From assembly GCA_950097245.1 (NCBI GenBank), contig CATNCS010000001.1, positions 51,238 to 115,237 of the forward strand: DNA of 64,000 nt, read 5' to 3'. Below the pieces are notes generated by a model. It searched no databases, had not been told where the DNA came from, and saw nothing but the letters and a program-made list of their open reading frames with translations. The DNA is from an uncultured Oscillospiraceae bacterium (GTDB lineage: Bacteria > Bacillota > Clostridia > Oscillospirales > Oscillospiraceae). Made by a program: the position numbers and the translations under genes. Positions 52,869-62,900 of the stretch are shown here, piece by piece (within the stretch, counting starts at the first letter, position 1; every line of letters begins with the position of its first letter).

Positions 52869-55800
52869 GTGAATAATATCGCGAAATTCTGTATCAGGCA
52901 CAAGGTCACCACCCTGATGGCGGTGATTATGATCTCCATCTTCGGCGTGGTCTTTACCACCCGGCTGCAGCTGGCCCTCCTCCCGGATATGGAGGCCCCC
53001 GCGGCGCTGGTGATGTGCTACTACAACGGCGCCACCCCCTCCGACATGGAGGAGCTGGTCACCCGGCCCCTGGAGTCGGCCATCATGTCGGTGTCCGGGG
53101 TGGACGGGGTGAGCTCCACCTCCTCCGACGGGGTGAGCCAGCTCCAGATCACCTACGTGGAGGGCACCAATCTGGACATCGCCGCCACCAAGCTGCGGGA
53201 GCAGTTTGACCGGCTGTCCCTCCCCGACGGGGCCATGGAGCCCATCATCGTCAACATCAATGTGGGCGACCTGATGCCCTCGGCCATGATCGCCCTCCAG
53301 GGGGAGGACCTGGCCTCGGTCCAGGCCCTGGCGGAGGACACGGTGTCCCCCGCCCTGGAGCGCATCGACGGGGTGGCCCACGTCACCGTCTCCGGCGGCG
53401 TCACCCAGCAGATCGCCGTGGAGGTGGACCCCACCCGGGCGGCGGGCTTCGGCCTGTCCAACAGCTACATCGCCCAGATGCTGGCGGCGGACAACCTGCT
53501 CTACCCCGGGGGCGACATGCACAACGGCACCCAGACCCTCACCGTCACCACCGACGCCAAATTCCAGACGGTGGAGGACGTGGCCAACCTGATTCTCCCC
53601 CTCCAGACCGGGGGCACCGTCCGCCTGTCTGAGGTGGCCAGGGTGACCCTGGAGACCGGTGACCCGGAGGCCATCGCCAAGACCGACGGCGCACCCTGTG
53701 TGGTGCTCCAGGTGTCCAAGCAGTCGGGGGCCAACGAGGTGGACACCGCCGACGCGGTGGTGGAGGAGATGGAGAAGCTCCACGCCAAAAACAGCGCGGT
53801 GGAGTACACTGTGCTGTATACCGCCTCCGACTACATCAACATGGCGGTAAACGCCGCCGTGCAGAACATCATTATGGGGGTCATCCTGGCCGCCGTGGTG
53901 GTCTTCCTCTTCCTGCGGCGCTGGGGCGCCACCGCCACCATCGCCGTGTCCATGCCCGTGTGTATCCTCACGGTGTTCGTGCTGATGAACGTGTTTCACC
54001 TCACCCTGAACATGATGTCCCTGGGGGGCATCGCCATGGGCGTGGGCATGATTGTGGACAACTCCATTGTGGTGCTGGAGAACATCTACCGCTACTCCGC
54101 CGAGGGCCACAGCCGGATGGAGTCCTGCGTGGAGGGCACAAAGGAGGTCTTTACCTCCCTCACCGCCTCCACCCTCACCACCGTGGCGGTGTTCCTGCCC
54201 CTGGGCCTCACCGGGGGGATGGCGGGGATGCTCTTTGACGACTTCTGCCTGACCATCTCCTTCCTGATCCTGGGTTCCCTGGTGATTGCCGTCACCCTGG
54301 TCCCTCTGCTGTGCTATTTCCTGCTGGATGAGAAGAAGGTCCACCAGCACGCCCTGAAAAAGGCGGAAAAAAAGGCCAAAAAGCACGCCGCCGGCCAGTT
54401 CGGCCTGGGCCACCGGGTCAACGAGACATACACCAGGCTGCTGAGCTACTTTGTCCGCCACCTGTGGGTGGGGATGCTGGCCTCCGTGGGGCTGGTGGCC
54501 GTCTTTATTTTCGCCTGTATGTCTACCAAGATGGTGCTCATGCCTGAGATGGACCAGGGCATGGTCCAGATTTCCATCAGCACCCCCACCGGCTCCGAGG
54601 TGGAGGACACCGCCGCCATCGCCGACCGGGTGGTGGATATCGCCATGGAGAACGTCCCGGAGCTGGAGTCGGTCTACCACCTGTCCCAGCCCGAGTCCTC
54701 CACCGTGGGCCTGGTGCTGTCCGACAAGGAGGACCGGAACCGGAGCAGCAGTGATGTGGCCCAGGCCATGCGCCAGCTGACCCGGGATATCGCCGGGTGC
54801 GAGATCACCGTCTCCACCTCCGATATGACCGCCCTCATGGGCGGCGGGGCGGACATCAGCGTGGACATCACCGGCAGCGACTACGAGACCCTGACCATGA
54901 TCGCCAACGACCTGGCCGCCCAGATCAGCCAGCTGCCCGACGCGGTGGACGTGGGTACCTCTGAGGCCAAGGAGGTGGAACAGGTCACCGTCACCATGAA
55001 CCGGGAGGCCGCCTCCCAGTACGGCCTGACCGCCGCTACCGTGGGGGCCGCCGTCCGCTCCGAGCTGTCCGGCTCCACCGCCACCACCGTCACCATCAGC
55101 AACAAGGAGCTGGACGTGGTGGTCCGGGGGGACGGCAAGGCCGCCGCCAGCCTGGACGCCCTGAAGTCCATGTCCATCCCCTCCGCCTTCGGCGGGACGG
55201 TGCCCCTGTCCGCCGTGGCTGACGTGAATATCGAGCTGGCCCCCCAGAGCATCATCCGGGTGAACCAGTCCCGGCAGATTTCCGTCACCGGCGACACCAT
55301 CAGCGGCGATACCACCGCCATCACCCAGGAGATTGAAAAAATCCTGGCCGGCTACACCCTCCCCGACGGCTATAACGCGGAGACCTCAGGGGCCTACGAG
55401 GATATGATGGACAGCTTTGGCGACCTGCTGCTGGCCCTGGTGGTGGCTATGGGCCTGGTCTACTTCGTGCTGGCCTCCCAGTTTGAGTCCTTCCTCATGC
55501 CGGTGATTGTGATGATGATCCTCCCCGTGGCCTTCACCGGGGCGCTGTTCGCCCTGCCCCTCACCGGCCGGGACCTGTCCATGATCTCTCTGGTGGCCCT
55601 GATTATGCTGGCCGGCACGGTGGTCAACTCCTCCATCATCCTGGTGGACTACATCCGCCAGCGCCGGGAACAGGGGGAGAGTCGGGTGGACGCCATCCTC
55701 CACGCCTGCCCCCTGCGTATCCGCCCCGTGCTCATGACCACCCTCACCACCATCCTGGCCCTGGTGCCCATGGCCCTGGGGCTGGCCGAGGGCGCGGCGG

Positions 55801-55991
55801 AGATGATGAGCGATATGAGCATCACCATGATCTCCGGTATGGTCATCTCCACCGTTATCACCCTGCTGTTTACCCCGGTTTACTACTCCGTCATCGATGA
55901 TCTGAGCCACATCTTCTCCCGGAAAAAGAAAAAGGGAGCGCCCCCTGCTCAGCCAACCGCTGAGGAAGCCGTCCCTGCAACAGCTGAATAA
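52869..55991 (+). CDS. RND family efflux permease (AcrB/MMPL-like, 1040 aa)
   Basis: FCIRHKVTTLMAVIMISIFGVVFTTRLQLALLPDMEAPAALVMCYYNGATPSDMEELVTRPLE...SLGGIAMGVGMIVDNSIVVLENIYR...VVNSSIILVDYIRQRREQG. Confidence 0.96.
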   Translation: MNNIAKFCIRHKVTTLMAVIMISIFGVVFTTRLQLALLPDMEAPAALVMCYYNGATPSDMEELVTRPLESAIMSVSGVDGVSSTSSDGVSQLQITYVEGTNLDIAATKLREQFDRLSLPDGAMEPIIVNINVGDLMPSAMIALQGEDLASVQALAEDTVSPALERIDGVAHVTVSGGVTQQIAVEVDPTRAAGFGLSNSYIAQMLAADNLLYPGGDMHNGTQTLTVTTDAKFQTVEDVANLILPLQTGGTVRLSEVARVTLETGDPEAIAKTDGAPCVVLQVSKQSGANEVDTADAVVEEMEKLHAKNSAVEYTVLYTASDYINMAVNAAVQNIIMGVILAAVVVFLFLRRWGATATIAVSMPVCILTVFVLMNVFHLTLNMMSLGGIAMGVGMIVDNSIVVLENIYRYSAEGHSRMESCVEGTKEVFTSLTASTLTTVAVFLPLGLTGGMAGMLFDDFCLTISFLILGSLVIAVTLVPLLCYFLLDEKKVHQHALKKAEKKAKKHAAGQFGLGHRVNETYTRLLSYFVRHLWVGMLASVGLVAVFIFACMSTKMVLMPEMDQGMVQISISTPTGSEVEDTAAIADRVVDIAMENVPELESVYHLSQPESSTVGLVLSDKEDRNRSSSDVAQAMRQLTRDIAGCEITVSTSDMTALMGGGADISVDITGSDYETLTMIANDLAAQISQLPDAVDVGTSEAKEVEQVTVTMNREAASQYGLTAATVGAAVRSELSGSTATTVTISNKELDVVVRGDGKAAASLDALKSMSIPSAFGGTVPLSAVADVNIELAPQSIIRVNQSRQISVTGDTISGDTTAITQEIEKILAGYTLPDGYNAETSGAYEDMMDSFGDLLLALVVAMGLVYFVLASQFESFLMPVIVMMILPVAFTGALFALPLTGRDLSMISLVALIMLAGTVVNSSIILVDYIRQRREQGESRVDAILHACPLRIRPVLMTTLTTILALVPMALGLAEGAAEMMSDMSITMISGMVISTVITLLFTPVYYSVIDDLSHIFSRKKKKGAPPAQPTAEEAVPATAE

Positions 55992-56033
55992 CAAAAAAAG
56001 ACGCTGAAATTCTAGCTTTCAGCGTCTTTTCTT
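55990..56033. terminator. Bidirectional terminator
   Basis: AAAAAAAGACGCTGAAATTCTAGCTTTCAGCGTCTTTTCTT. Confidence 0.85.
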
Positions 56034-56253
56034 ATTTTGTCCTGGGGTAGGGCTTCTGCACATCAGTTAAGCCCAAAAGGTAATCTATGCTGGTGTGGTA
56101 GAATGCCGCTAATCGAATGAGCACATCCGTCGGGATATCCCGCTTTCCCAGCTCATAATGGGAATAGCTCACCTGACTGCATTGCAGATAGCTTGCAAGG
56201 TCCCTTTGAAGCAGGTCGCTGTCTTCCCTCAGATCGCGTATCCGTCTATACAT
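56032..56253 (-). CDS. XRE-family HTH regulator
   Basis: MYRRIRDLREDSDLLQRDLASYLQCSQVSYSHYELGKRDIPTDVLIRLAAFYHTSIDYLLGLTD. Confidence 0.9.
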   Translation of the reverse strand: MYRRIRDLREDSDLLQRDLASYLQCSQVSYSHYELGKRDIPTDVLIRLAAFYHTSIDYLLGLTDVQKPYPRTK

Positions 56254-56302
56254 TCTGTGTCGCTCCTCTCAAAATCAGGGTGCACACAAAAAGTATAGAT
56301 AA

Positions 56303-56345
56303 AACATTTTGTTATCTTGACTGACAAAACAAAATGTTATATAAT
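56303..56345. promoter_or_regulatory. Operator/promoter between the XRE gene and a divergent membrane-protein gene
   Basis: Perfect 11-bp IR AACATTTTGTT (56303-56313)/AACAAAATGTT (56328-56338) overlapping TTGACT-17-TATAAT. Confidence 0.7.
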
Positions 56346-56391
56346 GAAACCGCAGCGCTGAACAAGAACGATGAAAAGAGGTATCAATTAT

Positions 56392-56883
56392 ATGAGTCTG
56401 TCTGATTTATTCCCAATGATCTTTTTTCTGGCCATCATAGTCGCTTTTATTGCTTTTACGGTGTTGTACTTCAAAGCATTCTACTCAGGACGGGCAAAGC
56501 GGCAGGAAAAGGTAGAGGAACAGCGAAAACGTCACGGCGGCGAGTGCATACTGGAGTGGAGCGGCCCACTGGCCCAGGGTGCGGCAGATCAGGAGTTTGG
56601 CAATCTGGTCGTAGTCATACCCAAAAAGCGGGGAGACGGCAGTGCCCGTTTTTACGAGAAGGGCGTAATTGTGGATCAGAAACGGGTGCCCTATTCGGAG
56701 GTAAAAGATATTGTCTATCTGAAAGGACGGCCAGGGAAAAAATATACGTTAAAATCCACTATGAGAGATTCGGCGGTCATGTGGATTTATCGCAGAAAGG
56801 GATCAACTATTGGCATCCGGGATTTCAGTTATTCTTTCGATGACCAGACGATGGAAACTATTAAAAACGGATTGGGATACTAA
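56392..56883 (+). CDS. Single-TM membrane protein, unknown function
   Basis: MSLSDLFPMIFFLAIIVAFIAFTVLYFKAFYSGRAKRQEKVEEQRKRHGGECILEWSGPLAQG...; SD AAAGAGG. Confidence 0.75.
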   Translation: MSLSDLFPMIFFLAIIVAFIAFTVLYFKAFYSGRAKRQEKVEEQRKRHGGECILEWSGPLAQGAADQEFGNLVVVIPKKRGDGSARFYEKGVIVDQKRVPYSEVKDIVYLKGRPGKKYTLKSTMRDSAVMWIYRRKGSTIGIRDFSYSFDDQTMETIKNGLGY

Positions 56884-56934
56884 AAAATTTTGGCCCCGCC
56901 AACCGGCGGGGCCTTTCCAATCGTTTTGCGTTTA

Positions 56935-57084
56935 TTACTTCTGACCTGCGGAAAAAACGTACACGGTGATCAATTTCTTAACTTCCTCCGGTGTGTAGCT
57001 CTCCTGCGTAGGGTTCTCATCAATGATGTGGCACAGGTCAAGGGCCATTGCCTTTCGCGTGTCCTGCCGTTCTGCTTCTGTCAT
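56935..57084 (-). CDS. Small hypothetical protein (49 aa)
   Basis: MTEAERQDTRKAMALDLCHIIDENPTQESYTPEEVKKLITVYVFSAGQK; SD AGGAGG upstream. Confidence 0.6.
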   Translation of the reverse strand: MTEAERQDTRKAMALDLCHIIDENPTQESYTPEEVKKLITVYVFSAGQK

Positions 57085-57121
57085 TGCTTAAAACCTCCTT
57101 TTCTTTTATAACTCCATTATA

Positions 57122-59062
57122 TCAAATCCCTGGCTGGGATTCAAGGTCTTCCAGCTCCTTCATCCACAGCGCGTTCACCGCGTCGGAGGGCATCCGCCAG
57201 TCTCCCCGGGGGGAGAGGGCCAGGGAGCCCACCTTGGGGCCGTCGGGCAGGCAGGAGCGCTTGAACTGCTGGGCGAAGAAGCGGCGGTAGAAGTTTTTCA
57301 GCCATTTCAGGATGGTCTCCCGGCCGTAGTCCTCCCCCAGGGCCTGGAGGGCCAGGCGGAAGACCTTCCGGGGGGAGAAGCCCCAGCGGACGGCGTAGTA
57401 GAGGAAGAAGTCGTGGAGCTCGTAGGGCCCCACCAGGTCCTCAGTCCTCTGGGCGATCTCCCCCTCCCTGGGGGGGAGCAGCTCCGGGGAGACGGGGGTG
57501 TCCAGAATGTCCCGGAGGACGGCGGCCAGCTGGGGGTCGGAGCCCTCCGCCTCATCGGCGGCGTAGGCGGTGAGGTGGCGCACCAGGGTCTTGGGGATGG
57601 AGCCGTTCACCCCGTACATGGACATGTGGTCGCCGTTGTAGGTGGCCCAGCCCAGGGCCAGCTCACTGAGGTCGCCGGTGCCAATCACTAAGCCCCCCCG
57701 CTGGTTGGCCAGGTCCATCAGCACCTGGGTCCGCTCCCGGGCCTGTCCGTTCTCAAAGGTGACGGACAGGTCGTCCATGGACTGGCCGATGTCCCTAAAG
57801 TGGACCCGCACCGCCTCGCCGATGTCCACGGTGCGGAAGTCAGTCCCCATGCGCTCGGCCAGGATCTGGGCGTTGGACTTGGTGCGGCTGGTGGTGCCGA
57901 AGCAGGGCATGGTGACGGCCAGGATGTCGGTCCGGGGCCGGGACAGCAGGTCGAAGGCCCGGGCGGTGATGAGCAGGGCCAGGGTGGAGTCCAGCCCGCC
58001 GGACAGCCCCACCACGGCGCAGGAGGCGTTGGTGTGCTCCAGCCGCTTTTTCAGCCCCAGGGCGGCGATGGTGAAAATCTCCTCGCACCGCTCCCGCCGG
58101 TCCGCGCCGTCCTCGGGGACGAAGGGGTTCTTCCCCACAGGCCGGGTGAGGGCGGTGTCCTCCGCCTCCAGCCGGAAGAAGCAGGGGCAGGAGGAGCCCT
58201 CCGCCGCGCCGAAGGTATTCATCCGCTGGCGCTCGTGGGCCAGACGGCCCACATCAATCTCGCTCACCGTCAGCCCGGTTTCAAAGCGATTCTCCGCCAA
58301 AATTGTCCCATTTTCCGCGATGATGTTGTGTCCGGCAAAGACCAGGTCGGTGGTGGACTCCCCCTCACCGGCGTCGGCATAGACATAGCCGCACACCAGA
58401 CGGGCGGACTGCCCCGCCACCAGGGATCGGCGGTAGGCCGCCTTGCCCGCCACCTCGTTGCTGGCCGACAGATTCAAAATTACGGCGGCCCCGTTGAGCG
58501 CCAGGCGGGTGGAAGGGGGGTCGGTGGACCACAGGTCCTCACAAATCTCCACCCCCACCGTCAGGTTGGGGACATTCTCGCAGTCAAACACAACAGGATT
58601 GTGAGCATCCAAATTGACCCGCTGGCCGCAGAAAGTGAGGAAGTAGTCGGCCCCCCGGCCCGAGGCGAACCACCGCCCCTCGTAGAACTCCCCATAGCTG
58701 GGGATATAAATCTTGGGGATGAGGGCCAGAATCTTGCCCCGGTTGATAACCGCCGCGCAGTTGTACAGCTTGCTGTCCCACCGATTCCACACCGGCAGGC
58801 CCACGGCGGTGAGCATGTCCAGGGTGGAGGTCTCCTCCAGAATATGAGCCAGCGCGTCCTCCGCCCCCTGGAGCAAAGTGTGCTGCAAAAACAGGTCGCC
58901 GCAGGTGTAGCCGGTGACGCACAGCTCCGGCAGGGCCAGCACCTTCACTCCCCGGGCGGCCGCCTCCTTCATCAGAGCGATAATCTGCCCCGCGTTGTAC
59001 TCGCAGTCCGCCACTCTGATTTTCGGCGTTCCCGCCGCCACTTTAATAAAACCGTCCCGCAT
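57122..59062 (-). CDS. nadE: Glutamine-dependent NAD+ synthetase
   Basis: 646 aa; N-terminal nitrilase domain (LALPELCVTGYTCGDLF, GVEICEDLW) plus synthetase domain (VVGLSGGLDSTLALLI, GTGDLSELALGWATYNGDHMSMYGVNGSIPKTLV). Confidence 0.96.
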   Translation of the reverse strand: MRDGFIKVAAGTPKIRVADCEYNAGQIIALMKEAAARGVKVLALPELCVTGYTCGDLFLQHTLLQGAEDALAHILEETSTLDMLTAVGLPVWNRWDSKLYNCAAVINRGKILALIPKIYIPSYGEFYEGRWFASGRGADYFLTFCGQRVNLDAHNPVVFDCENVPNLTVGVEICEDLWSTDPPSTRLALNGAAVILNLSASNEVAGKAAYRRSLVAGQSARLVCGYVYADAGEGESTTDLVFAGHNIIAENGTILAENRFETGLTVSEIDVGRLAHERQRMNTFGAAEGSSCPCFFRLEAEDTALTRPVGKNPFVPEDGADRRERCEEIFTIAALGLKKRLEHTNASCAVVGLSGGLDSTLALLITARAFDLLSRPRTDILAVTMPCFGTTSRTKSNAQILAERMGTDFRTVDIGEAVRVHFRDIGQSMDDLSVTFENGQARERTQVLMDLANQRGGLVIGTGDLSELALGWATYNGDHMSMYGVNGSIPKTLVRHLTAYAADEAEGSDPQLAAVLRDILDTPVSPELLPPREGEIAQRTEDLVGPYELHDFFLYYAVRWGFSPRKVFRLALQALGEDYGRETILKWLKNFYRRFFAQQFKRSCLPDGPKVGSLALSPRGDWRMPSDAVNALWMKELEDLESQPGI

Positions 59063-59192
59063 AGTCGGGCCCCCTTCGGTGGTAAATTTTCAAGTACCAT
59101 CATATCCCAATCCAGCCCCGATTGCAAGAAAAAAAGGGCGCACTGCGCCCTGTGAATCCCTCCCGCCGCCCGCCGAAGGCGGGAGGCATCTA

Positions 59193-59264
59193 AAAAAGGG
59201 CATAATAATGCCCTTTTTCCACTAAATGTATGCAAACGTCCCACTTTGGGGCGCTTTTTGTGGT
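59193..59264. repeat. Duplicated intergenic segment (copy 2 of 2)
   Basis: AAAAAAGGGCATAATAATGCCCTTTTTCCACTAAATGTATGCAAACGTCCCACTTTGGGGCGCTTTTTGTGG. Confidence 0.8.
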
Positions 59265-59274
59265 TTATAGGGGG

Positions 59275-59415
59275 GACACCTCATCCGCCCTCTTCGGGGG
59301 CACCTTCCCCTAAAGGGGAAGGCTTGGGGAGGTCAAATTGGCTGAAGCAAAAGAAAAAGGCTTCCCCTTTAGGGGAAGCTGGCACGGCGAAGCCGTGACT
59401 GATGAGGCCGTCCCC
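59275..59415. repeat. Composite palindromic repeat cluster (site 3)
   Basis: CACCTCATCCGCC..., CTTCCCCTAAAGGGGAAGG, AGGCTTCCCCTTTAGGGGAAGCT, GGCACGGCGAAGCCGTGACTGATGAGG; outer arms CTCATC/GATGAG. Confidence 0.75.
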
Positions 59416-59440
59416 CCACAACATTTAAGGAGGAACACAC

Positions 59441-59914
59441 ATGAATCGCACACCAAACTACAATCTGAATCAATGGGAGAAATCCGACAAGGTCCTGATG
59501 GACGACTTCAACGCGGACAACGCCAAAATCGACGGGGCGCTGAAAGCCGAGGCCGACGCCAGGGCCGCCGGCGATGCCGCCCTGCAAACCGTCCTGGCCG
59601 GCAAGGGCAACTGCTCTGTCGGCACGTTCACCTATACCGGCAACGGCACCTGCGGCCAGGATGATCCCACTGTGATTACCTTCCCCAAAATGCCCGCCGC
59701 GTTTATTATCATCGGCGACTGCCTGCTGGTCGCGCAAGGCGGGTCGTCAACGGGCATCTGCCTCTACTCCGGATCGTCCTACGCCATCCTCAGCACCTTC
59801 GGGGGGATGAGCTGGTCCGGCTGTACCGCCTACCTGCGAAACGGTAACGGCCCCCCCGCTCAGGCAAACTCAGCCACCACCTATACGGTCATCGCGTTCT
59901 ATCCGGAGAGCTGA
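59441..59914 (+). CDS. Phage tail-fiber-like protein, conserved N-terminal head/diverged tail (paralog 2)
   Basis: MNRTPNYNLNQWEKSDKVLMDDFNADNAKIDGALKAEADARAAGDAALQTVL... Confidence 0.7.
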   Translation: MNRTPNYNLNQWEKSDKVLMDDFNADNAKIDGALKAEADARAAGDAALQTVLAGKGNCSVGTFTYTGNGTCGQDDPTVITFPKMPAAFIIIGDCLLVAQGGSSTGICLYSGSSYAILSTFGGMSWSGCTAYLRNGNGPPAQANSATTYTVIAFYPES

Positions 59915-59966
59915 ACAAAAGCCCCCCGGGCTTGCGCCCGGGGGGATAAACCTTAATCGCTTGGAC

Positions 59967-62900
59967 TTAGTCTGCGTCCTTCAAGGTGACAGTCAATGTT
60001 GCCGTCCCAGTTCCGGCACTCGGGGCACCGGAAACGGTAAACGTGATGTCCTTCTTGTTGGCGTCGGCCGAATCAAAAGCGGCATCGTTCGCCATGACAT
60101 CTTCAAGCTCGGCAACAGTGATACCAGCCACATCGAATGCACCGGTAGCATCCACAGCGCCCGCAGTCTTTGTTCCAGCATCAGCGGTTGTGGCAATGGT
60201 AATCACCACAGTATCGGTAGCCTTTACAAACGTATCACTACCAATCTTAGTACCACCGCTCTTCAGCGTGGCAGTAATGTCCTTGCCGTTGAAGGCGTCA
60301 CCTGTGTCAGCAGAGGGCAGGGCGGTACTTGCAGTGTTGGTAACATCGTTCTCCACTACCAACTTCGCATACTTGTCGGCCTTCAGCTCGGCATTGTCAG
60401 TCATCTCGAAAGTACCCCACGCTGTAGCAATATCAGCGGCGGTCGCATTCGCCTGCATCTGCTTGGCCTCATCCACGTAAGGATTGTAGAGGTAGTGAGT
60501 TGCAGCCTGATCGCCGGTCTTAGGCGTGACCTTCACATCAGCGCCCAGAGGCACAGCAATGGTCTCGCCGCCGGCTCCGGCAGTCTTACCAGCTTCAGCC
60601 GCAATACCCAGATCCGCCTTCGCATCCCATTCGGCTTTCCATCCCTCAGGCAGCTTTAGGTTACGGGTTACGCGCTTCACCTGGACATCAGCCTCGGCAT
60701 AGCCGTCGCCGGTGCCCTTTTTCTCCAGGCTCAGGGGGAGCAGGGTCTTGGAGGTGTCAACCACATAGCCCTCGGGCAGGTAATCGGTCAGGTCGGCGGC
60801 CTCCAGAACGAGGCGGCCAGTGCTGGAAGCGGCCTTCTTCAGAGGCATAGCCTTCTTGGGGGCCTTATTACCGGTCTTGTGGTCAACATCGGTGTAGAAG
60901 TTGACGTAAATCTCGACCCCTTCGCCGGTCTCACCCTCGCCGGGGTTACGGTCCTTGTCGCCGGTGTCAATGCCAGTCGCGTTCCAGTCGTGGATGACAA
61001 CCACGGTGGCGCGGCCGTCAACCAGGATGGCGCTGATCTTGAACTGGTAGGTCCCGGCGGTCTCGTCATAGTTGAGGTCGCCCAGGAAGCCTTCCAGGTC
61101 GGCGGTGCCGGAGCCGTAGCTCTCGGTGGTCTTGCCGTTGTTGCTCTGGATCAGCACGGACTTGACGTCCTTGTGGACATAGAAGCCCTTGCTGGCGGCG
61201 GTGTCCACATACAGGGTGCTGCCCTTCAGGCTGGGGGCGTTGTTCTCACCCATGGCGGCCTTCGCGGTCGAGGTGCTGCCGTAACCGGTGGTGGTGTCGG
61301 CAGTCATGCTCTTGTCGGCGCCGGTCTCGTCTTCCTTGTTGCCCCAGACCTCTTCGTAGAGGACGGTCTTGCTGTTGTCCTCCATGGTCTTCTCCAGGAA
61401 CTCGATGTGGTTGACGAACTCGCCCTTGACATTGTTCGCAACGTAGGACTCACTCAGAGCGGGACCGTCCACCTGGTTGACGGTTCCCGAGCTCTTACCG
61501 ACGTTCTTGCCTGCGTCATTGAAGTAGGCGTACTCAACGTCCTTCACGGTGCCGTCGGCCTTGTAGGTGACCTCATACCAGGTGTTGGCGTACATCCGGT
61601 AGATGCTGTTGGCGGGATTGACCTTGTCGCCGTTCTGGGTCAGCAGGATCTCCTCGCCGTTGGAGATGACGTAGCGGGTCCAGGTCCAGTCGTCGCTGGA
61701 GCTGTTGTAGCGCTCGCTCTCCACAGAGCCCTTGTGAGAGTACACCAGGTTCTTGCTGGCGCCGCTGTCCTCGCCCAGGATCACGGCGGCGATGACGTAG
61801 CCGTCGTTGTCAAACAGGGTGTAGATGTAGCCGGGATAGGCCTTGGCGGTGCTGCCGGTTCTGGCCGCATTCTTGATGGCGGTCGTGTCGGCGAGGGTCT
61901 CAATCTTCACGTTGTCAACGCCGGTGCCCATGCTGTCCACGCCGCTGATCACGATGACGGGGGACTCCTCAGCAAGAGTCGCGTTGGCGGTGTTAGCACC
62001 GACCGTCGAGCTGTTGGGAATCGGGAACTCCTTATAAATCTTGTTCTTGGAGGTAACTTCCTTCACCTCGGCCATGATATAGACGGAGTTGTCGTTGCCG
62101 TAGACGTACTTGTTGGTGTCGCCCTTCAGGGAGACGTGCTTGGTGTCGATGCTCTTGCTGGCGGCGTTGCTGGTCAGGTCGGCGAACTGGCCGGCCTTGG
62201 CGGGCTTGTTGCCAGTAGTGCTGTTGTAGTCGCCCACCTCAGTCAGGGTGTAGACGCCGTCCTTGTCCACGGTGTAGGTACACCAGGTGTTCCACAGGGC
62301 GTGGCCCTGGAAGCGGCCCTTGGTGGTGGTCGCACCGCCGTCAGCAGTGGAACCGGCCTTGTGGACGGTCTCGCCGTAGACGTCGGTCACGGCGCGGCTG
62401 TCGGTCATGTTCATCCGGAAATTGACGAAGGTACCGTCGGTCAGGATGCCGGCCGCGTCAGAGGTCTTGGCGTTCAGGTTGCTGCTGCCCTGGTCGATGC
62501 CGGTGAGGAAGATGTAATTCTTCACGGCGTCAACCACTTCGATACCGATCAGGTAGCCGTAGGGGTCCAGATACAGGTTGTAGCTGGTATCCTTCAGCTG
62601 CTGGGTGGCGCTGGCACCGGTGTAGTCGTCCAGCACGTCGGGATCGTAGTCGATGGTGGTGTCGTACTCGTACTTGGTTCCGTCATTGATGACGTACTTG
62701 TTCTTGGAGAACTCGCTCAGGGTAGCAGCAGAGATGACCTGGGGCTCAACCACAGTGATGATCTCGCCGTTGGACTCGGTGACCAGGACGATGTCGTCCT
62801 TCTTCATGGTCTCGGCAACCGCAAAGTCCTCGCCGGCGATCTTCAGGGGCTCGTACTGCTTGCCAGCCTGCGCAGCAGCATACGCGCCAGTGGTGTAATC

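Noticed and set aside
52815-54680. 621-aa minus-strand ORF
   Set aside because: Antisense to the RND permease; His/Gly/Gln-rich without domain features.
44393-59914. Diversity-generating retroelement for the variable tail proteins
   Set aside because: No reverse transcriptase, template repeat or CLec-type target recognised in the window; only the constant-head/variable-tail pattern is supported.
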